A DNA stretch of 64,000 nucleotides. Origin: Xiphias gladius. Taxonomy: Eukaryota; Chordata; Actinopteri; Istiophoriformes; Xiphiidae. Below the pieces are notes generated by a model. It searched no databases and was not told the origin of the DNA. It saw only the letters and a program-made list of their open reading frames with translations. This document shows positions 26,292 through 40,200 of the stretch, in pieces. The stretch is from NCBI RefSeq assembly GCF_016859285.1, contig NC_053419.1, positions 12,800,501 to 12,864,500 on the forward strand. Reading direction: 5' to 3'. The translations under genes and the position numbers were made by a program. Every line of letters starts with the position of its first letter. Position 1 is the stretch's first letter.

Positions 26292-29200
26292 TTATGATTT
26301 CTCACTTTCAGACATGGACAACAACTTCTGCATCAGAGCAAAGTCTCTAGCTTCCCGAGGAGTGCGGATGTATGAGTCAATTTCACTGTCAGAGATTTCC
26401 TCATCACCAGTTACATCCTTGAGCTCTGGCTGCTCCACTCTCCTTTTCTTAGCAAGAGTGACACACGGGGGAGCAAACAGCACTCTCTTCCCCCAGTTTG
26501 GGGCTGGATCTTGGCTTTCCTGAGTGTCACTGTGTGGCTCAGACACTGTGCATGGATTATCATCTCTATCTTCTGGTTGCTTGGCGCTTTTAGCATTCGG
26601 TTGACGTTGTTCCACAGAGGATGAACTCAGGCTCTCCTCAGCCTCCTCAGTTAGAGAGTCCTCACAGCTGGCCTGACACTTCACCAGCAGAGCATCCTCG
26701 TGGGTTCTCAGAGCCCTCCTTAGCAGGGCATATCTGTGCTGCAGAATATCCTCGACCTGCCGAACAACATTATCTGGAGTCACCGCTTCCCTGATCCAGG
26801 GAATCTCCTTACCCAGCTTACACAGCACCTCCTTTATCTCAGTTATTCTCTTCAAAGCAGGCTTGTGCTTATTCACTTTGGCAACCTGACAGAATTTGTC
26901 CAGAGAGAATTTGAGCCGGTGCTTGGTGGGTTTCAAGGACTGCCAAGCCAAATAGATCGCCGCCATCATGATGGGGATGGGCTTACGACCAGTCACAATC
27001 CAGGAATCTGCTGCCAGCTCCACCAGAGCCACGGCACGTTTGGTCAAGTCCTTGGAGTTCTCAGCCAATTCTTCAGGAAGAGAGCTAATTTTGTACCTGA
27101 CAGAAAGAAAAAAAAAATCTCAGTATGTTTTAGATAAAAGGCTGACCAGAGCATGAATGACTTTGTCTAAGAATGTGAAATCAAAGCACTTCCTAGGTAT
27201 TATTTACAGCACTGCTGGTTCTCTGGTAGCTCTCCAGATTGAGCGTTAACTTTAAATTAATCCCGCGGGTATGACTGGCATTTTGAAATTTGATTGGTTC
27301 AACTCAGACACAAAAGCAGCCTCCCCAAAGCCCAGTCAGGCCAGAAAGATTTCAACATTTATTTCAGAAAGATCTACAAAGATCAAAAAAATAAAATTGA
27401 TGTTATACCAAAATGTATATTATACAAAACTAAACAAATAAGAACCATTCCTGTCCATTAATGAAAATGTGCAATAACCCCTAAAGCTAAATAACCCTGT
27501 TTAGAATAACCAAGGACAATTTATTGAAGGCCCAAGTCATAAAAAAAATCTACAACAGGCTGTAACATTGGTTTAACTACCAGTCACTCTTCTATATAAA
27601 CTGTTATTCATCTGTGTAACAGAGAAAATGAGAATGGATTCTGATGTTTGGACAGCCTGGCATTATCTGTTATTTATTTAAGAAATACTATAAGTCTGTT
27701 TGAATTGCCTGTTTAGCCATTTTATATTGTTGTTGAATCCAGAGAAACACTCAGACCACTTACTCCTGACAGTGGGCCTCCATTACATCGGTGACGTTAA
27801 TAATCGGAGCCTTGATGTTGAGAATCTTGACCATTTCTTGATAAATCGATCCCACCGCTATTGAGTCAGCATCCAGCAGGCAGCTGACGGTTCCCATGGT
27901 AATGGGCCAGTTGAGCAGTCTGCAGCTTACAAGCACACAGCAACCAGCGAGAACCTCTTTCTTCTGGAGGCTCACTTTGATGAAAGCTTCATGCTGATAG
28001 GCCTGGTTGTAATAGGTCTGCGAGAGTTCCTCGATTTCCCCGTGGACCCTGAGAGTCCGACATATAGCTTTCACACGCTGCAGACCTGTAGAGATATATA
28101 ATCAAAGGTACATGAGCATGAGCCTGTAAGCGCAGCGGTTTCAACTACATAGAGGATTTTCTATGTAATAATATCTCTAACAAGCAAAAGTCATGTTAGA
28201 GAGAAGATCTCACCTTTTATCAGATTTATACACGGCCTTTTGGACACAGCTGTCGTTCGGCTGTAGCTGACATCTGTAAAAAAAAAGCAAAGAGTCAAAG
28301 CGAAGACATAATGTGATCAAATGGAAGTGACAGAGGTTTAGCAAAGATTCTAACACACCTATTGCCATGCCACTTATCGATACATCAACACTTTTTGCAC
28401 ATTTTTCTGTACAATCTTGTGTGGGGAACAGACTACAGTGAGTTCTTCAGTATTATCAGTGTCATTTAAACAAAAAAATACCAAACAATTGATGTTTCCA
28501 AATTCTCAAACATGAGAATCATAGTAAATTGAATAAATTTGGATTTCTGACTGATGGTTGGATAAAACAAGAGATTTAAATATGTTACTTTGTCCACTAA
28601 CATATTGTGACAAACACTTTTCACTGTTTTCTGATGTTTTATGGACCAAGCGATTAATTGAGAAAATAGTCGGCGGATGAATCTGTTATGAAAATAATTC
28701 TTACTCCACACTGTTTCATAATGTTATTCCCACTCAGCCCCTTCACTCCAAGACACAACAGACAAGCCTAAACCATGTCTAAGAACGCCTGTTAACACTG
28801 TGCACACCAAGCACTGCAGACACGAAAAAACAAAGTGTGACTACACTACAGTCTGTCTTCTGAAATTTGTCGCTGTACAGCAGTTAATTTGAGCTTCAAC
28901 TATCAATGCTCATCCCATTCACTTTAGACATACAGCACATTCTGTATCATTGTTATTGTGGAGCAGTAGACAACCTGGTGCTATCCCATTCTGAAGTTTC
29001 CTTTTGACCCAGGGCTGGATTACAAACCACCTCAGACGACTTGAGGTCTTCACCCTGTGTCGGCTGCTTTGTGGGAATCTGATTCATTGCACAAGTGTTT
29101 GGAATATGCAATATAGTACGATATGTAAACTCAAATAATAAGGACCTCGGGTCCTACCTGTCTTCTAGATTGGCCCATTGTCAAAATTGACATGGTGTAT

Positions 29201-29675
29201 GTGGCCCTGTTTTACTGTAATGAATTAATCAGAGAGGTGTTTGTTATTTAGCCAGCCCTCATTGATATAAATGTGGAGAAAATAATAAAAAACACATGTC
29301 TGTATGAAGCAATACGATTTAACAGCAGCACCAAAAACTAAATCCTCCGAAATGATCATACAGTCGAATCAAGTTCTCTTAAACTGAACAGTATAACCTT
29401 CATGTGGGGGGATTTATTGCAGGACAGTTGTATCAGATTGTATTAGCTTTAGCCTGGTGTTCCTAATAAACTGTCATCTCTCCGGGAGTTGTAACCGGGC
29501 CGGCCTCCGTATCGTCACTGTTCATACCTGAACCTCCGACTGGTTCATCGGCCAGCGCCCCCTCGCACACCACGGTGCCGCAGTCCGCGCACACCAGCTG
29601 CGACTGAGCGTACAGATCGTCGTCTACGATGTTGGCGGAGCCGCAGCCCGGGCAGCTCAAACCCGGGAGAGACAT
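26292..29675 (-). CDS. brf2: TFIIB-related factor 2, Pol III initiation factor
   Basis: Nuclear subunit of the TFIIIB variant that recruits RNA polymerase III to type 3 promoters (U6, 7SK). Exons on the minus strand: 29675-29528, 28273-28214, 28085-27764 and 27096-26292. They join in phase to 444 residues (human about 419). The N-terminal zinc ribbon has Cys 8, 11, 29 and 32 (CPGC, CADC). Then come the YSR linker, the cyclin folds ([26 protein letters not shown] and [29 protein letters not shown]) and the C-terminal BRF2-specific part with PPC and [23 protein letters not shown]. The start is the first ATG; the reading frame upstream lacks another. The cysteine in PPC (about residue 388) aligns with the redox-sensing Cys361 of human BRF2. 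It lies in tandem with rab11fip1, as in human. Confidence 0.96.
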
Positions 29676-29990
29676 TTTCAAAATAAATAAACCTCCGCAG
29701 CGCGCGGCCGGCGGACAGTCGACTAGTTCAACTTAACCAAATAGAACAGGTGTGAAATCAGTCTGGACCACGGTCCAAATAAGTGGTTAGACACACGAAA
29801 ACTGTGGCCAGCCGCCGAACGTCCGCCGAACGTCCAACGAACGCTACTGCCGCCGGCGTCAGAGGCTGCGGCTAAAATGCATCCGGGCAGATACAAAGTT
29901 CGGGGCGACGCGGGTTCCACTTGCTGCTGTTTTCAGAGATGCACGGCAGACGGTAGTGCGCACCAGAGAAAGGCTGCTATCCTTGTTAAC
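29676..29990 (-). promoter_or_regulatory. CpG-rich brf2 promoter / 5' leader
   Basis: The 300 bases upstream of the brf2 ATG are dense in CpG, unlike the AT-rich surroundings, and hold a small tandem run of CGAACGTCC units near 29816-29850. This fits a CpG-island promoter of a housekeeping gene. No TATA box was seen. Confidence 0.5.
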
Positions 29991-30430
29991 AAAACGTAAT
30001 TTCCCCAGCTGTCCCGACCGATTATGTAACTACAAAATCAGCAATTAACATTCACTGCAACACTACAAACCACAAAACTCGGTTCTAGACATTTTGTAGA
30101 TTACATTCTAAATGAGTAAATACTGATATACTATAAATACTACAATCTCCATGGATAATGGATTTAGGTAGAAGGTCTGTTAACAAACAAGAAAATTTTG
30201 CTGTTGATTTGGGTTGGAAAATGATCAGATGGGTGAAAAAATATTCTTCGGAAAAAATCTTAAATTGCACCGGTGACTCAGACATCCAGAGTATTGTCTC
30301 CAAAAACCAAGAGTGGTAGACATTATTTACCAGGAAATGGCAAAATAAATGTACCTTTCATGATCTGTCAGATCAATAATAATATTAATAGCCTTGAAAC
30401 CTTGAAAAGAGAAAGAAAAAAAGACTGAGT
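29991..30430. other. intergenic brf2 to rab11fip1, no gene seen
   Basis: Short AT-rich spacer between the brf2 promoter and the rab11fip1 3' end. Nothing recognised. Confidence 0.5.
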
Positions 30431-30432
30431 AG

Positions 30433-30455
30433 TTTATTCAAGGGTTTATTTTATT
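30433..30455 (-). terminator. rab11fip1 poly(A) signals
   Basis: Three minus-strand AATAAA hexamers (30433-30438, 30445-30450, 30450-30455) cluster about 750 bases past the rab11fip1 stop. Confidence 0.6.
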
Positions 30456-31200
30456 TTGCATTTTTTAATACCGCAAAGCAGTAGCCTCAGTACAGAAAAG
30501 CAATTCATTGTATATCGTGGTCAAAGTGTAAGCTTAATTAAAGTGCTTTTTGAGGGGGGTTAGTAGAATCATGTAAACTTCTGACATTCAGTACAAGAGC
30601 AGGAAACTTTATCTACATAACTCGGCATATTAACACTTAAAGAAGGCTCTTCTTTATACTGCATATATTACCAGTGAACAGCAAGCTCATAGATTCTAGA
30701 AATACATACAGTATGCCTTTTGGTTTTGCCATGAAATATAGTAAGACGTCAGTCACGTAGGAAATACTGGACATTCATCAAAGTTATTACTAGACAGAAT
30801 GTTATGCTTTACATGAAAATAATCATTACAAATACACAAGAGATTGTTTCAAAGTCAGACATGTACATGCTGTAGCAAAGTGTCAAAAATATTACTAAAT
30901 ATTTAGAAAAATGTAGAATATATTTGTACTCATTAACATAATTCCCCAACTGAGAGGCTCTTTGCTGAAACTGAAACAGCCTCTGCAAGATTTCTTTTAC
31001 AAAGTATATTTCAGCCTTTATCATTATTCATTTGCCAATATGTTGAAGTTAGACTCTAAACTGTTCAAACCTTGTAAACCTAAACTTTTACTTCAGTTAC
31101 CTTTCATAATATAATCCACAAGTATTTCAAAGTGAAGTTTCTGTTGTGGAACCATCGTGAATCGGGTACAGCAGGAATAAAGTGTGAGCTGTGAATCTAC

Positions 31201-34200
31201 CTAGACAGCCTTCTTCAGAGAGCTCATGGACATCAGGATACTTGGTTTTTCTTCCAATACGCGTACAAGTAAGTTGTCAATGTACTGCTCCAGCTCTCCG
31301 ATCTTTTTCTCTCTCTCAGAAAGCTGCTTCTCCTGTTTCAGCACCAGTGAGATGAGCTCCTCATGAGTCAGCTGGGAGTACGGCCCTTTCAGCCCAGTGT
31401 CATTTACCTATGAGAGAATACAGAACACGGAGAATACATGTGTGTGGGTTTTAAACACAAATATGACACAAAACCTTTAATGAGAGATTCAAATAATGAT
31501 CCTATTTGATAAACCAGATGAACAAGTATTTACATATAAACAGAGAAATTTTCCATTGTTACTTACTTTTGATAAGGCCAATGGAAAATCTTTAAAGCAC
31601 CATAAAAGTTTTGGGGGGAAAAAATATACCTTTGTTTTCTCCTGAACTTCATTAAGGATTCCTGTGGATTTGTTATATATTTCCCCTTGATCAATGGAGA
31701 GAGACTGCTGTTCCAGTGGATTAAGGGGTTTTACAGGTTGAAGCCTTCAATGACAAAGAAAAGACAAATATATAGGCACTGGCTGGATGGGAGTGAAAGG
31801 AAATGAAGTACTGATGCGCAAGTATGACTTTGTAATAAACCTGTTTGATCTTATAGAAAATGATACATCTCACAAAGAATAACCTATTTAGCAGTCACTA
31901 GCCAGCAGATTACGGTCTGTATTAATGCTGCAAGCTAATTCATCCACACCAACCTCATCAGATACAACAAAATTAATAATACAAGCAAAGATGAATGATG
32001 AATGAGTATAAAGGATTAAAGATAAATGAGGATGAACCACAGAAGACTCTACATTACAAATGTGCAGCACGATGGATCTTTTTCTTTTTATGAGAGACAT
32101 TACAGCATGATATCAGCAGTTGTTGATGTGTGATCTATTATTTACGATGCGATGGATGAGTTGAGGAACTGAACTGTCTCACCTGCGTGAAGTTGTAGGA
32201 GGCACTTCCTTCTTCACAGCTGCCTCCTCTCCAGTGCCCTGTGCTCTCGCAGGTTGGGGCTCTTTTAGTGAAGTCTCCTGGACAGGCACAGAGATTGTGG
32301 CCTCAGGTTGTGGGTCAAATGCTAGGTTTGCATCGTTATCAGGTACAGCCACACCTGTATCATCCGTAACACGGCCTCCGGCAGTGTTTTGGTGGATTGA
32401 AGTGCTTGATGTGGCAGCTCTCTTTGCAGGAGGTGGAGGAGCCCGGGCGATCTTTGAGGATTTGACTTTTGCTTGAGAGGCAGCATCTTTATCAGCAACT
32501 GGAGGACAGTGTATTGAACCAGTAATACCAGAGGCTGTTGTATCATCTTGGGCTGTGAACTCATCTTCATCGTCTTCAAATGGATTTAAGCCATAAACAA
32601 CAGGGGCCTGTTTTGTCTCTGAGCCACCTCCCTGGGAAATGCTGCCACCAGAGGACGAGGCTGTTTTCGGCTCAGGTGATGGCTCCTCTTCCACAGAACG
32701 AGGTCTAGAGGGTGCAGGACGTTTACTGTGTTTGCCTCCAATTGCTGTTCCTTTTGTGGTACTACTTTGCATCAAGCTCTCGGTGTTCTTTGTACCTGTG
32801 GGAGACTGACTCAGAGGAGCGATCATTTGCACCGAGCGCTGAGGGAGAACACTGGCAGTTTTGACGTCTTTGTCATTACTCTGCGTGTTAATTTGTACCA
32901 GATGTTGTGTAGATACATCCTGCTCCCTTTGACTCTCAGCATGATTCCTTCTTGGAGGCTGAGGAGCTTGTCGCTTCTCCCATTGAGCATTAATCAGGTC
33001 CTTTTTATCAGTGGAAATAGTCTTGCTTCCCACCAATGACACAGCAGATTGAGATCTGAAAAAGAGACAAAGACTAAATGACGTTTCAGCATATTTAAAT
33101 GTCAAATTAAAAAGAGTCCCATAGGGGAGCCAGATATAAGAAGTGCTTCACTGGCCTTGGATAATCATCTAAAACAAGTCATCTAGGATGTTGAAAAAAA
33201 AAAAAGATTAAAGTTATTAAATTCTAGTGTAAAACCCCTTGTGTTGCAATTTATGAGAACAAACAAAAAAATACCACATCACAGAAGAGAAACCAGATAT
33301 CCTGATTTGACAAGGCAGTGCAAAAGCAATGTAATATGACAAAATGTATCTAAGAAATAAAAAAAAGATTTTAATATGCCAGGCAAAACTTACCCAGATT
33401 TCAGTGAAATTACCATCCACCAATGTCAAACTCAGTAATTACCACAAATTTCCAAAAAGTTTCACTCTCTGTTCATTTGACACCCAATATAATGAGGTAG
33501 GACTATGTAATGAGTTCCCAATCTCAATGACAAATGAAACATATCCTTGCCAACACACACTTATAGTGTGTGTCTGCAGGCTCATACCCACTAATACAGG
33601 CGAACAAACACAGAGCTATGCAATTTTCATGATGGTGTCAGCTTTAGGTTGCGTATGAATGCGTCTGTTGCCGTGGCATCGCTGACTGTAAAACAGGAGA
33701 TACAGTAACAACTGAACATTCAGATCACACTTTCTGTGCAGGTAAATGACTTTGACTTCATATCATTTTCATCAGGCATTCAAATTTAGTTTCACCGCCT
33801 CTTTTGTCAGTGTGTTCCTCATCCTGCTGTGTGACTGATAATGATACTGATAACAACATCTAGTTTAACATCCAACAACAATCACAACCTTCACTGTTTT
33901 CCACAGTTGTATTCAACCAAGGCTTCAAGTATGTGATATTTCCATGTCTAATTTTCAGAATGAACACAAAGCGAGGGGTAGACCAGTGTGAATGGCATTA
34001 CAGGTCCATCAGTGAGATGAAAACAGCCACACTTGTGACTAAAAAAAAACAAAACAAAAAAAAAAAACACGCTTGTGGCTTTATGGATGGCAATGTCAGT
34101 CTGTGAGTCAGTCCACCAATTTGGTTCAGACTGACATATCTCAACAACCATCCGATGGATTGCCAAAAATTTAGTACAGACATTTACATTCCCCTCAGAA

Positions 34201-37200
34201 TGATTTGTGATAACTTTGGCGAACCCTTAACTTTTCTCCGAGCACCATCATCAGGTCAACATTTCAAACACTTTGGATTCTGCCCAAACACCTGCAAAAC
34301 TAATGACATCCCTTCAGCGTCAGCTGTACCTTTTGTTTAGTGCTAATTAGCAAATGTTGGCATGCTAACATGCTACACGATGGTGAACACGGTAAACATT
34401 TTACCTGCAAAACATCAGCATATTAGCTTTGTCATTGTGCGCATGCTAGCATGCTGATGTTAGCATTTAGCTCAAAGCATAATTATGCATGGCCTCACAT
34501 TCTAATGTTTCCTATATTGTTATGGAATTAAACACACCGTATGGATCATAATGTTTGTATCTACGTAGTGTAAAATGGCTTGAACTAACCCTTGTTGGAC
34601 ATTTGACACTTTGGCTGTGTTGCTGTCAGGTCCAGCAGGTGGGTTGGGAATCTCCTCAAAGCAATTATTTGAGAGGTTTTCATCAAACGGCTCCCTGGAG
34701 GTGACCTCTGCAGGGCTCTCCATGGTTACTTTAGATTTCTGCCAGGCAGGTTTGTGTCCATCTTGTGTTTTATTTTCTCTTTTCTTCCGTTCTTCTGCAT
34801 CTGTTGTTAAGCTTTGGTTCTCCAGCTTCCTGGCCTCCTCCTCTTCCCTCTCCCTTTCAGGTTTCTCCACCCTCCTAATCTTCTCTTCTTCCTCAATCCT
34901 CCTCTTTTCTTGTTCCTCTAGTCTCCTCTTTTCCTCCACTAATCTTTCCATTTCTTCCTTTTCCTCTTCTTCCTCCTGTCTCCTCCTCTTCTCCTCCTCA
35001 ATCCTAATCCTTTCCTGCTCCTCCTTTCTAATTCTCTCCTCTTCCTCTTTCTGTCTTCTCTCTTGTTCCTCCAGCTTCCTCTTTCCTTCTACCAGTCTCT
35101 CATATTCTTCCTTTTCCTTGTTAGCCCTCTCCTCTTCCTCTTGTCTCCTCTCTTCCTCTTTCCTAATCCTTTCCTCTTCCTCCTGTTGCTTCCTTTCTTG
35201 TTCCTCTAGTCTCCTCTTTTTCTCACGCTCTTCTTTCTGGTTTCTCATTCTCTCTTCTTCAGCCCTCTCTTCCTCCCTCTGTATCCTCTCCTCCTCCTCC
35301 TTTCTGACTTTCTCTTCTTCCATTCTTCTTCTTTCTTCTTCCAGTCTCCTCTTTTCCTCTGCTAATTTAAGCTCTTCTTCTCGTCTCCTAACCCTCTCCT
35401 CTTCCTCTTGTCTTCTCCTCTCTTCCTGAGCCCTTTCCTCCTCTATCCTAATCTTCTCCTCTTCCTGTCTTTGCCTTTTTTCTTCCTCTTCAATTCTCCT
35501 TCTTTCTTCCTCCACTCTCCTCTTTTCCTCTACTAATCTTTCACGTTCTTCGTCTTCTCTCTTAACCCTCTCCTCTTCCTCTCGTCTCTTCCTCTCTTCC
35601 TCCCTCTGAATCCTCTCCTCTTCCTCCTTTCTGACTTTCTCTTCTTCCATTCTTCTTCTTTCTTCTTCCAGTCTCCTCTTTTCCTCTGCTAATTTACGCT
35701 CTTCTTCTCGTCTCCTAACCCTCTCCTCTTCCTCTTGTCTTCTCCTCTCTTCCTGAGCCCTTTCCTCCTCTATCCTAATCTTCTCCTCTCTCTGTCTTTG
35801 CCTTTTTTCTTCCTCTTCAATTCTCCTTCTTTCTTCTTCTTCCACTCTCCTCTTTTCCTCTACTAATCTTTCACGTTCGTCGTCTTCTCTCTTAACCCTC
35901 TCCTCTTCCTCTCGTCTCTTCCTCTCTTGCTCCCTCTGAATCCTCTCCTCTTCCTCCCTTCTAACTTTCTCTTCTTCAATCCTTTTTCTTTCTTCTTCCT
36001 CTTGTCTCCTCTTCTCCTCAGCCAACCTCTCAAGCGCTTCTTCTTCCCCCCTCACCCTCTCCTCTTCTTTTTCTCTTCTCCTCCTCTCCTCCTCCATCCT
36101 AATTCTTTCCTCTTCCTCCCTTTTAAGTTCATCCACGTGCTCTGTTATATTTTCTACTGCAGCTGTCTCCTCCTCCTCCTCCTCTGTCCAGGGTGAATAT
36201 TGCCTCACAACCCTAAGTGAATCAGCAGATGGTGGGGAGCTTTCAGGGACATCTTCCATGGAACCATGGCCTGAACTGGCCACACTGAAGTTTGATCCGA
36301 TGCGAGATGTCCGAGGCTGCGGCTCTTCAAAGTATACGTGACTGCCATTGATGCACAAGTTACTCTGTTCTACAGCGCCATGTTTTTGGTGGCCAGAGGA
36401 GGAATCTTTGTTGTCTGAGCTGCCTGAGCGTTTATGTATCATGAACTTGAACTTCTTTTTACCTGGAAGGACATTGCAAAATTTACATGCATTTAATTAC
36501 AAAGAAGACAAGAGTAAATAAAAAGGAGTAATGGTTATTGAGTGAATTAAAAATTGTTGCTACTGACCCTCAGAGGAATCCACATTCAGACCAGAGGACT
36601 GACTTCCGCTTAGTGAGGAGTTCTTTGCAGGCAGAACAGACATGGACTGAGACATGTTCCTCTGGAGGTTGGACTTGGGAGTAAATAAAGACTTCATTTT
36701 GTGTTTCTTCTTCTTCTCATCCTTCCCCACAGCTACCTCCCCATCCCCATTTGCCTCCTCCTCGCTGTCAGTCAGCACCTGAGTGAAGGATGGCACCACA
36801 CTAGACACAGTATCTGATTCCTTTTTCTTGCCACGAACTTTGTCCTTGAACTTGCCCAGGCGAGACCGGGATTTTCCGGCAGCAGAGAGATCAAACATGC
36901 TGGCAGTCATGTTGTTCCTCGTGAACTGGATGTCCAGAAGCACCTCTCCTCTGTCTTTGTCTGCCTTGCCAGTCTTGTCCAGTAGCTTAAACCATCTGTT
37001 AAAGAGAGGCATGCTATTAGAATGATATTTTTCCAAAGACATGTTAAAAAAATACATAAATGTCTGATTAATTGCACAAGCATTATTTCAAACATTAAGC
37101 ATTTAGAAAAAAAACAAATTCTAGATAGTACTCTGGATGTCATTACCTTCTTGTTTCTGTGTTGGCTCTCTAACGTTAAAAACATTCTTAGGCAAATAAC

Positions 37201-40200
37201 TGATTTTTTGGCCACTTGGGGGCAGTGGAAACAAGTTGTGAACACAACATTGATATTACCCTTTAAGTTGGTAGGGCAAACGAGTTAGTAAACAGTTGCT
37301 TATTCACACTTCCAGCAGTTATGGAGCATCATAATCATTCATTTGGATTTGTGTTTCTGACCACCTGGAGGGCTTTTGTTTTGGGGCTTTTTCACTGAAA
37401 ACTGCTGCCTGCTGCAGCCAAACATGATGTGAAAGGAGTGGTGACAGCGAACCAAAACTGTAAAGTTGCATCTGAACAGTTCAACAATGAGCTGAAACTC
37501 GCTATAAAAGCTGCGTAAAGCAGAGGGGACCTGCAGATCCAGGTGCTAATTCTCTATGTCCAACATTACGAGCAACCCCTTTCACATTGTTTTTAGATTG
37601 TCATTTCATACACCATTTCTCTAAAAAGTATAATCTTTTTTTTTGCCACTGTCACTCTCCACTTAGTTTATTTCTATTTCTTTTATTCATTTTTCAATGT
37701 TTATCTATGTCCATATATCTCCTTTAGGGGTCATTGGGGAATAAAGAAAAAAAAAGGATGTCTAAAAGTGGTTATACAGTGTAATAAGATCTTCCAGATA
37801 TGAAACTAACAGACAAGCAACCATTATTTATTCAGTATCTTCATCTGGGGCTGGGCTATATGGTTGAAATCAATACCACAAATTCAGTAAGAATATTTCA
37901 TCAGATATCCCTATACATTATAGATCACAGTGTAAAGCAAATGTACTGTATTTGAAAATGAAAATAATTAAATTGATGTTCAGTGTAATGAACTGTAGTT
38001 CACTGTTATGCATTATTTCAGACAAAACTCTTCCATGTGTGAAAAATAAACATTTCAGTGTCTAATTTTGTTAGTTTTTAATGATAATTTTCTTGGAATT
38101 ACTAATTTGATGACAGATTTTTGCAAAAGAAAACAGTATGATATTATTATAATGATATGATTCCATTAAAAGCCAATAAATAACAATACAGAACTAAGAA
38201 TTTCCTGGTCCTACCAGGTCCAGTGTTCATGCATGAACATTAAAAAAAAAAAAAAAAACCCTCTCTGCTCTGTGTTTACATTCAAACTGTACTTTTAAGA
38301 TCTAACACTTCACACAATATCTGTAATAACAGTGTGTCAAAGAGGAAAGAGTTACGTTAATGGAGCAAAGTTCCCCACACAAACTATTACTTACCACAAT
38401 GTAATATACTGAATGGTTAAAGGAATCATCAAAACTAAAAAAAGATTCATGTACAGTATGTTAATGTTCAGTCCTCCTCAGTTTCTTTGTCGAAACTATG
38501 ATCAAACTCGCAGCAAATAGAAAGTGACTCAGCGGCGACATGGTTGTTTTTGGAAAGTCTGATGATCTAAGCGCAACCAGCAAACTGACCATAAAGGAAA
38601 GTTTTTTTGTTTTTTTTCCCATAACATTACTGTACTGTCTCTAATGTGGAGAATTTATGAATGCTTGTACTGTGTGTACTTAGAATTTTTGTGTCAATAT
38701 TTGACAGCCATTACGAGAGTTGTTCCCTTTTCCTCTCATGACTCTCAAGATTAAAATCTTAATAAAAAGGCCTACATCAGGATTCTGTTACATACTCCAG
38801 ATGCCCACTGCAGTAAACTTAGTTTTCCACCCTGACTTGTTGCATAGATTTATACTTAGCAGGCTCATGATAGCTTGTGACCCACTATGCCCTTGACTAC
38901 GTGCATCAATATGTTCCTAAACCTTCAATCCAGCAAACAGTCAACAGACCAGGTTGCCCCCCCTGAAGAAGGGAGTTTTGATCTTTAAAAAAAAAAAAAA
39001 AAAATTACATTTTTCAGGTTCACTGGGAACCAATCTGCTGTTAACCTCATCATCACCTTTTTAAATAAATTGCAGGTGGGTGCCACAGAGCTAGAATTGA
39101 TGCCAACAAACGTCCTAGCAGGGTCACATGTCCTTGATCTGTTACTTTAGAGAAACAACCATACGTAGATTTACATAGACTATAAATTACCAAATGACAG
39201 TCAACCCAACATAAACACTGGTTACAACCTCAAACTAGCAACTTACAATCAAAGTTTTTGTAATAAAATATAGAAAAAGCCCAAAGAGACTCGGTGAGAC
39301 GTTGTCTGAGACCAGACTGTTGTCAACTTTGCACTGCTCCTGCACCTGTGTCATGGTCCACTACTGACGGAAGGGTCTCAGAATGAGCAGAATAATATAA
39401 CGGAACAACAAGAAGGAGCAGTCAGCATAAAAAGTGCCTATCAGGCAGAAATCTGAGGTCAGCTCACCACTGAACAAACAACTCCAACTGAAATCCGAAT
39501 TCCTGAGGAAATGAGTGAGGGGTTGTGTGTGCCCGTGTCTGTGCAAAGAACATATTTCCATGTCATGGCTGTGGCTTATCATCTTTCTTATAATGTGAAG
39601 CACAAAAGTAACCCTCACAATGAATAGATTCGGCCCAAAAACAAGGTTTGAAAAAAAAAAACAGAAAAATGTGAAAAGTAAATATATCATCGTGTTTTGC
39701 ATATGTGTGTGTCTGTGTGCCGTAAACCGTATTTTTTCTTTTCCACAGTTTACATAAACACCTCAGCCTGAGATGCTACTGATACTGAATATAATATAGA
39801 CCCAGCTGAATACAGTGTGTTCCTCTCAGTGGTCCTGAATCAGATATGTTGTTGAGATTCACCCTCCTCCTCTCCTGGCAGGAAAGCTTCAGATGTGTGG
39901 CACAAACAAACTAAGCAGGGAAACGCCTTTTCCCGGAATTTGTGAAGCTAGTGAGACTGCTGTCACACCTCCCCTCCTCCTATTGCTGATGAGTAATGGG
40001 ATGTGATTTGCAAATTTCAGGCCTTGACATTAAACGTATTCCACTGTGAGGCTTCTTCATGATTTGCCTGATGAATGTCCATCACCAGAACACTGATATA
40101 TAAATAGTACATAATTCACTTATTTATCAGGCAAATGTCGACAGTATTCTGCGGCAGTTACATTCTTACTCCCATGCACAGTGACATTTTTATATGTAGC

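Noticed and set aside
26736-27137. 133-codon + strand frame
   Set aside because: Antisense shadow of brf2 exon 4.
34611-35429. 272-codon + strand open frame rich in Ser, Leu and Phe
   Set aside because: It is the antisense of the rab11fip1 Glu/Arg/Lys repeat; the composition follows from the codons of the real exon.
37022-37288. Overlapping small frames on both strands next to rab11fip1 exon 2
   Set aside because: Extend from the exon into the intron past clear splice sites; not independent genes.
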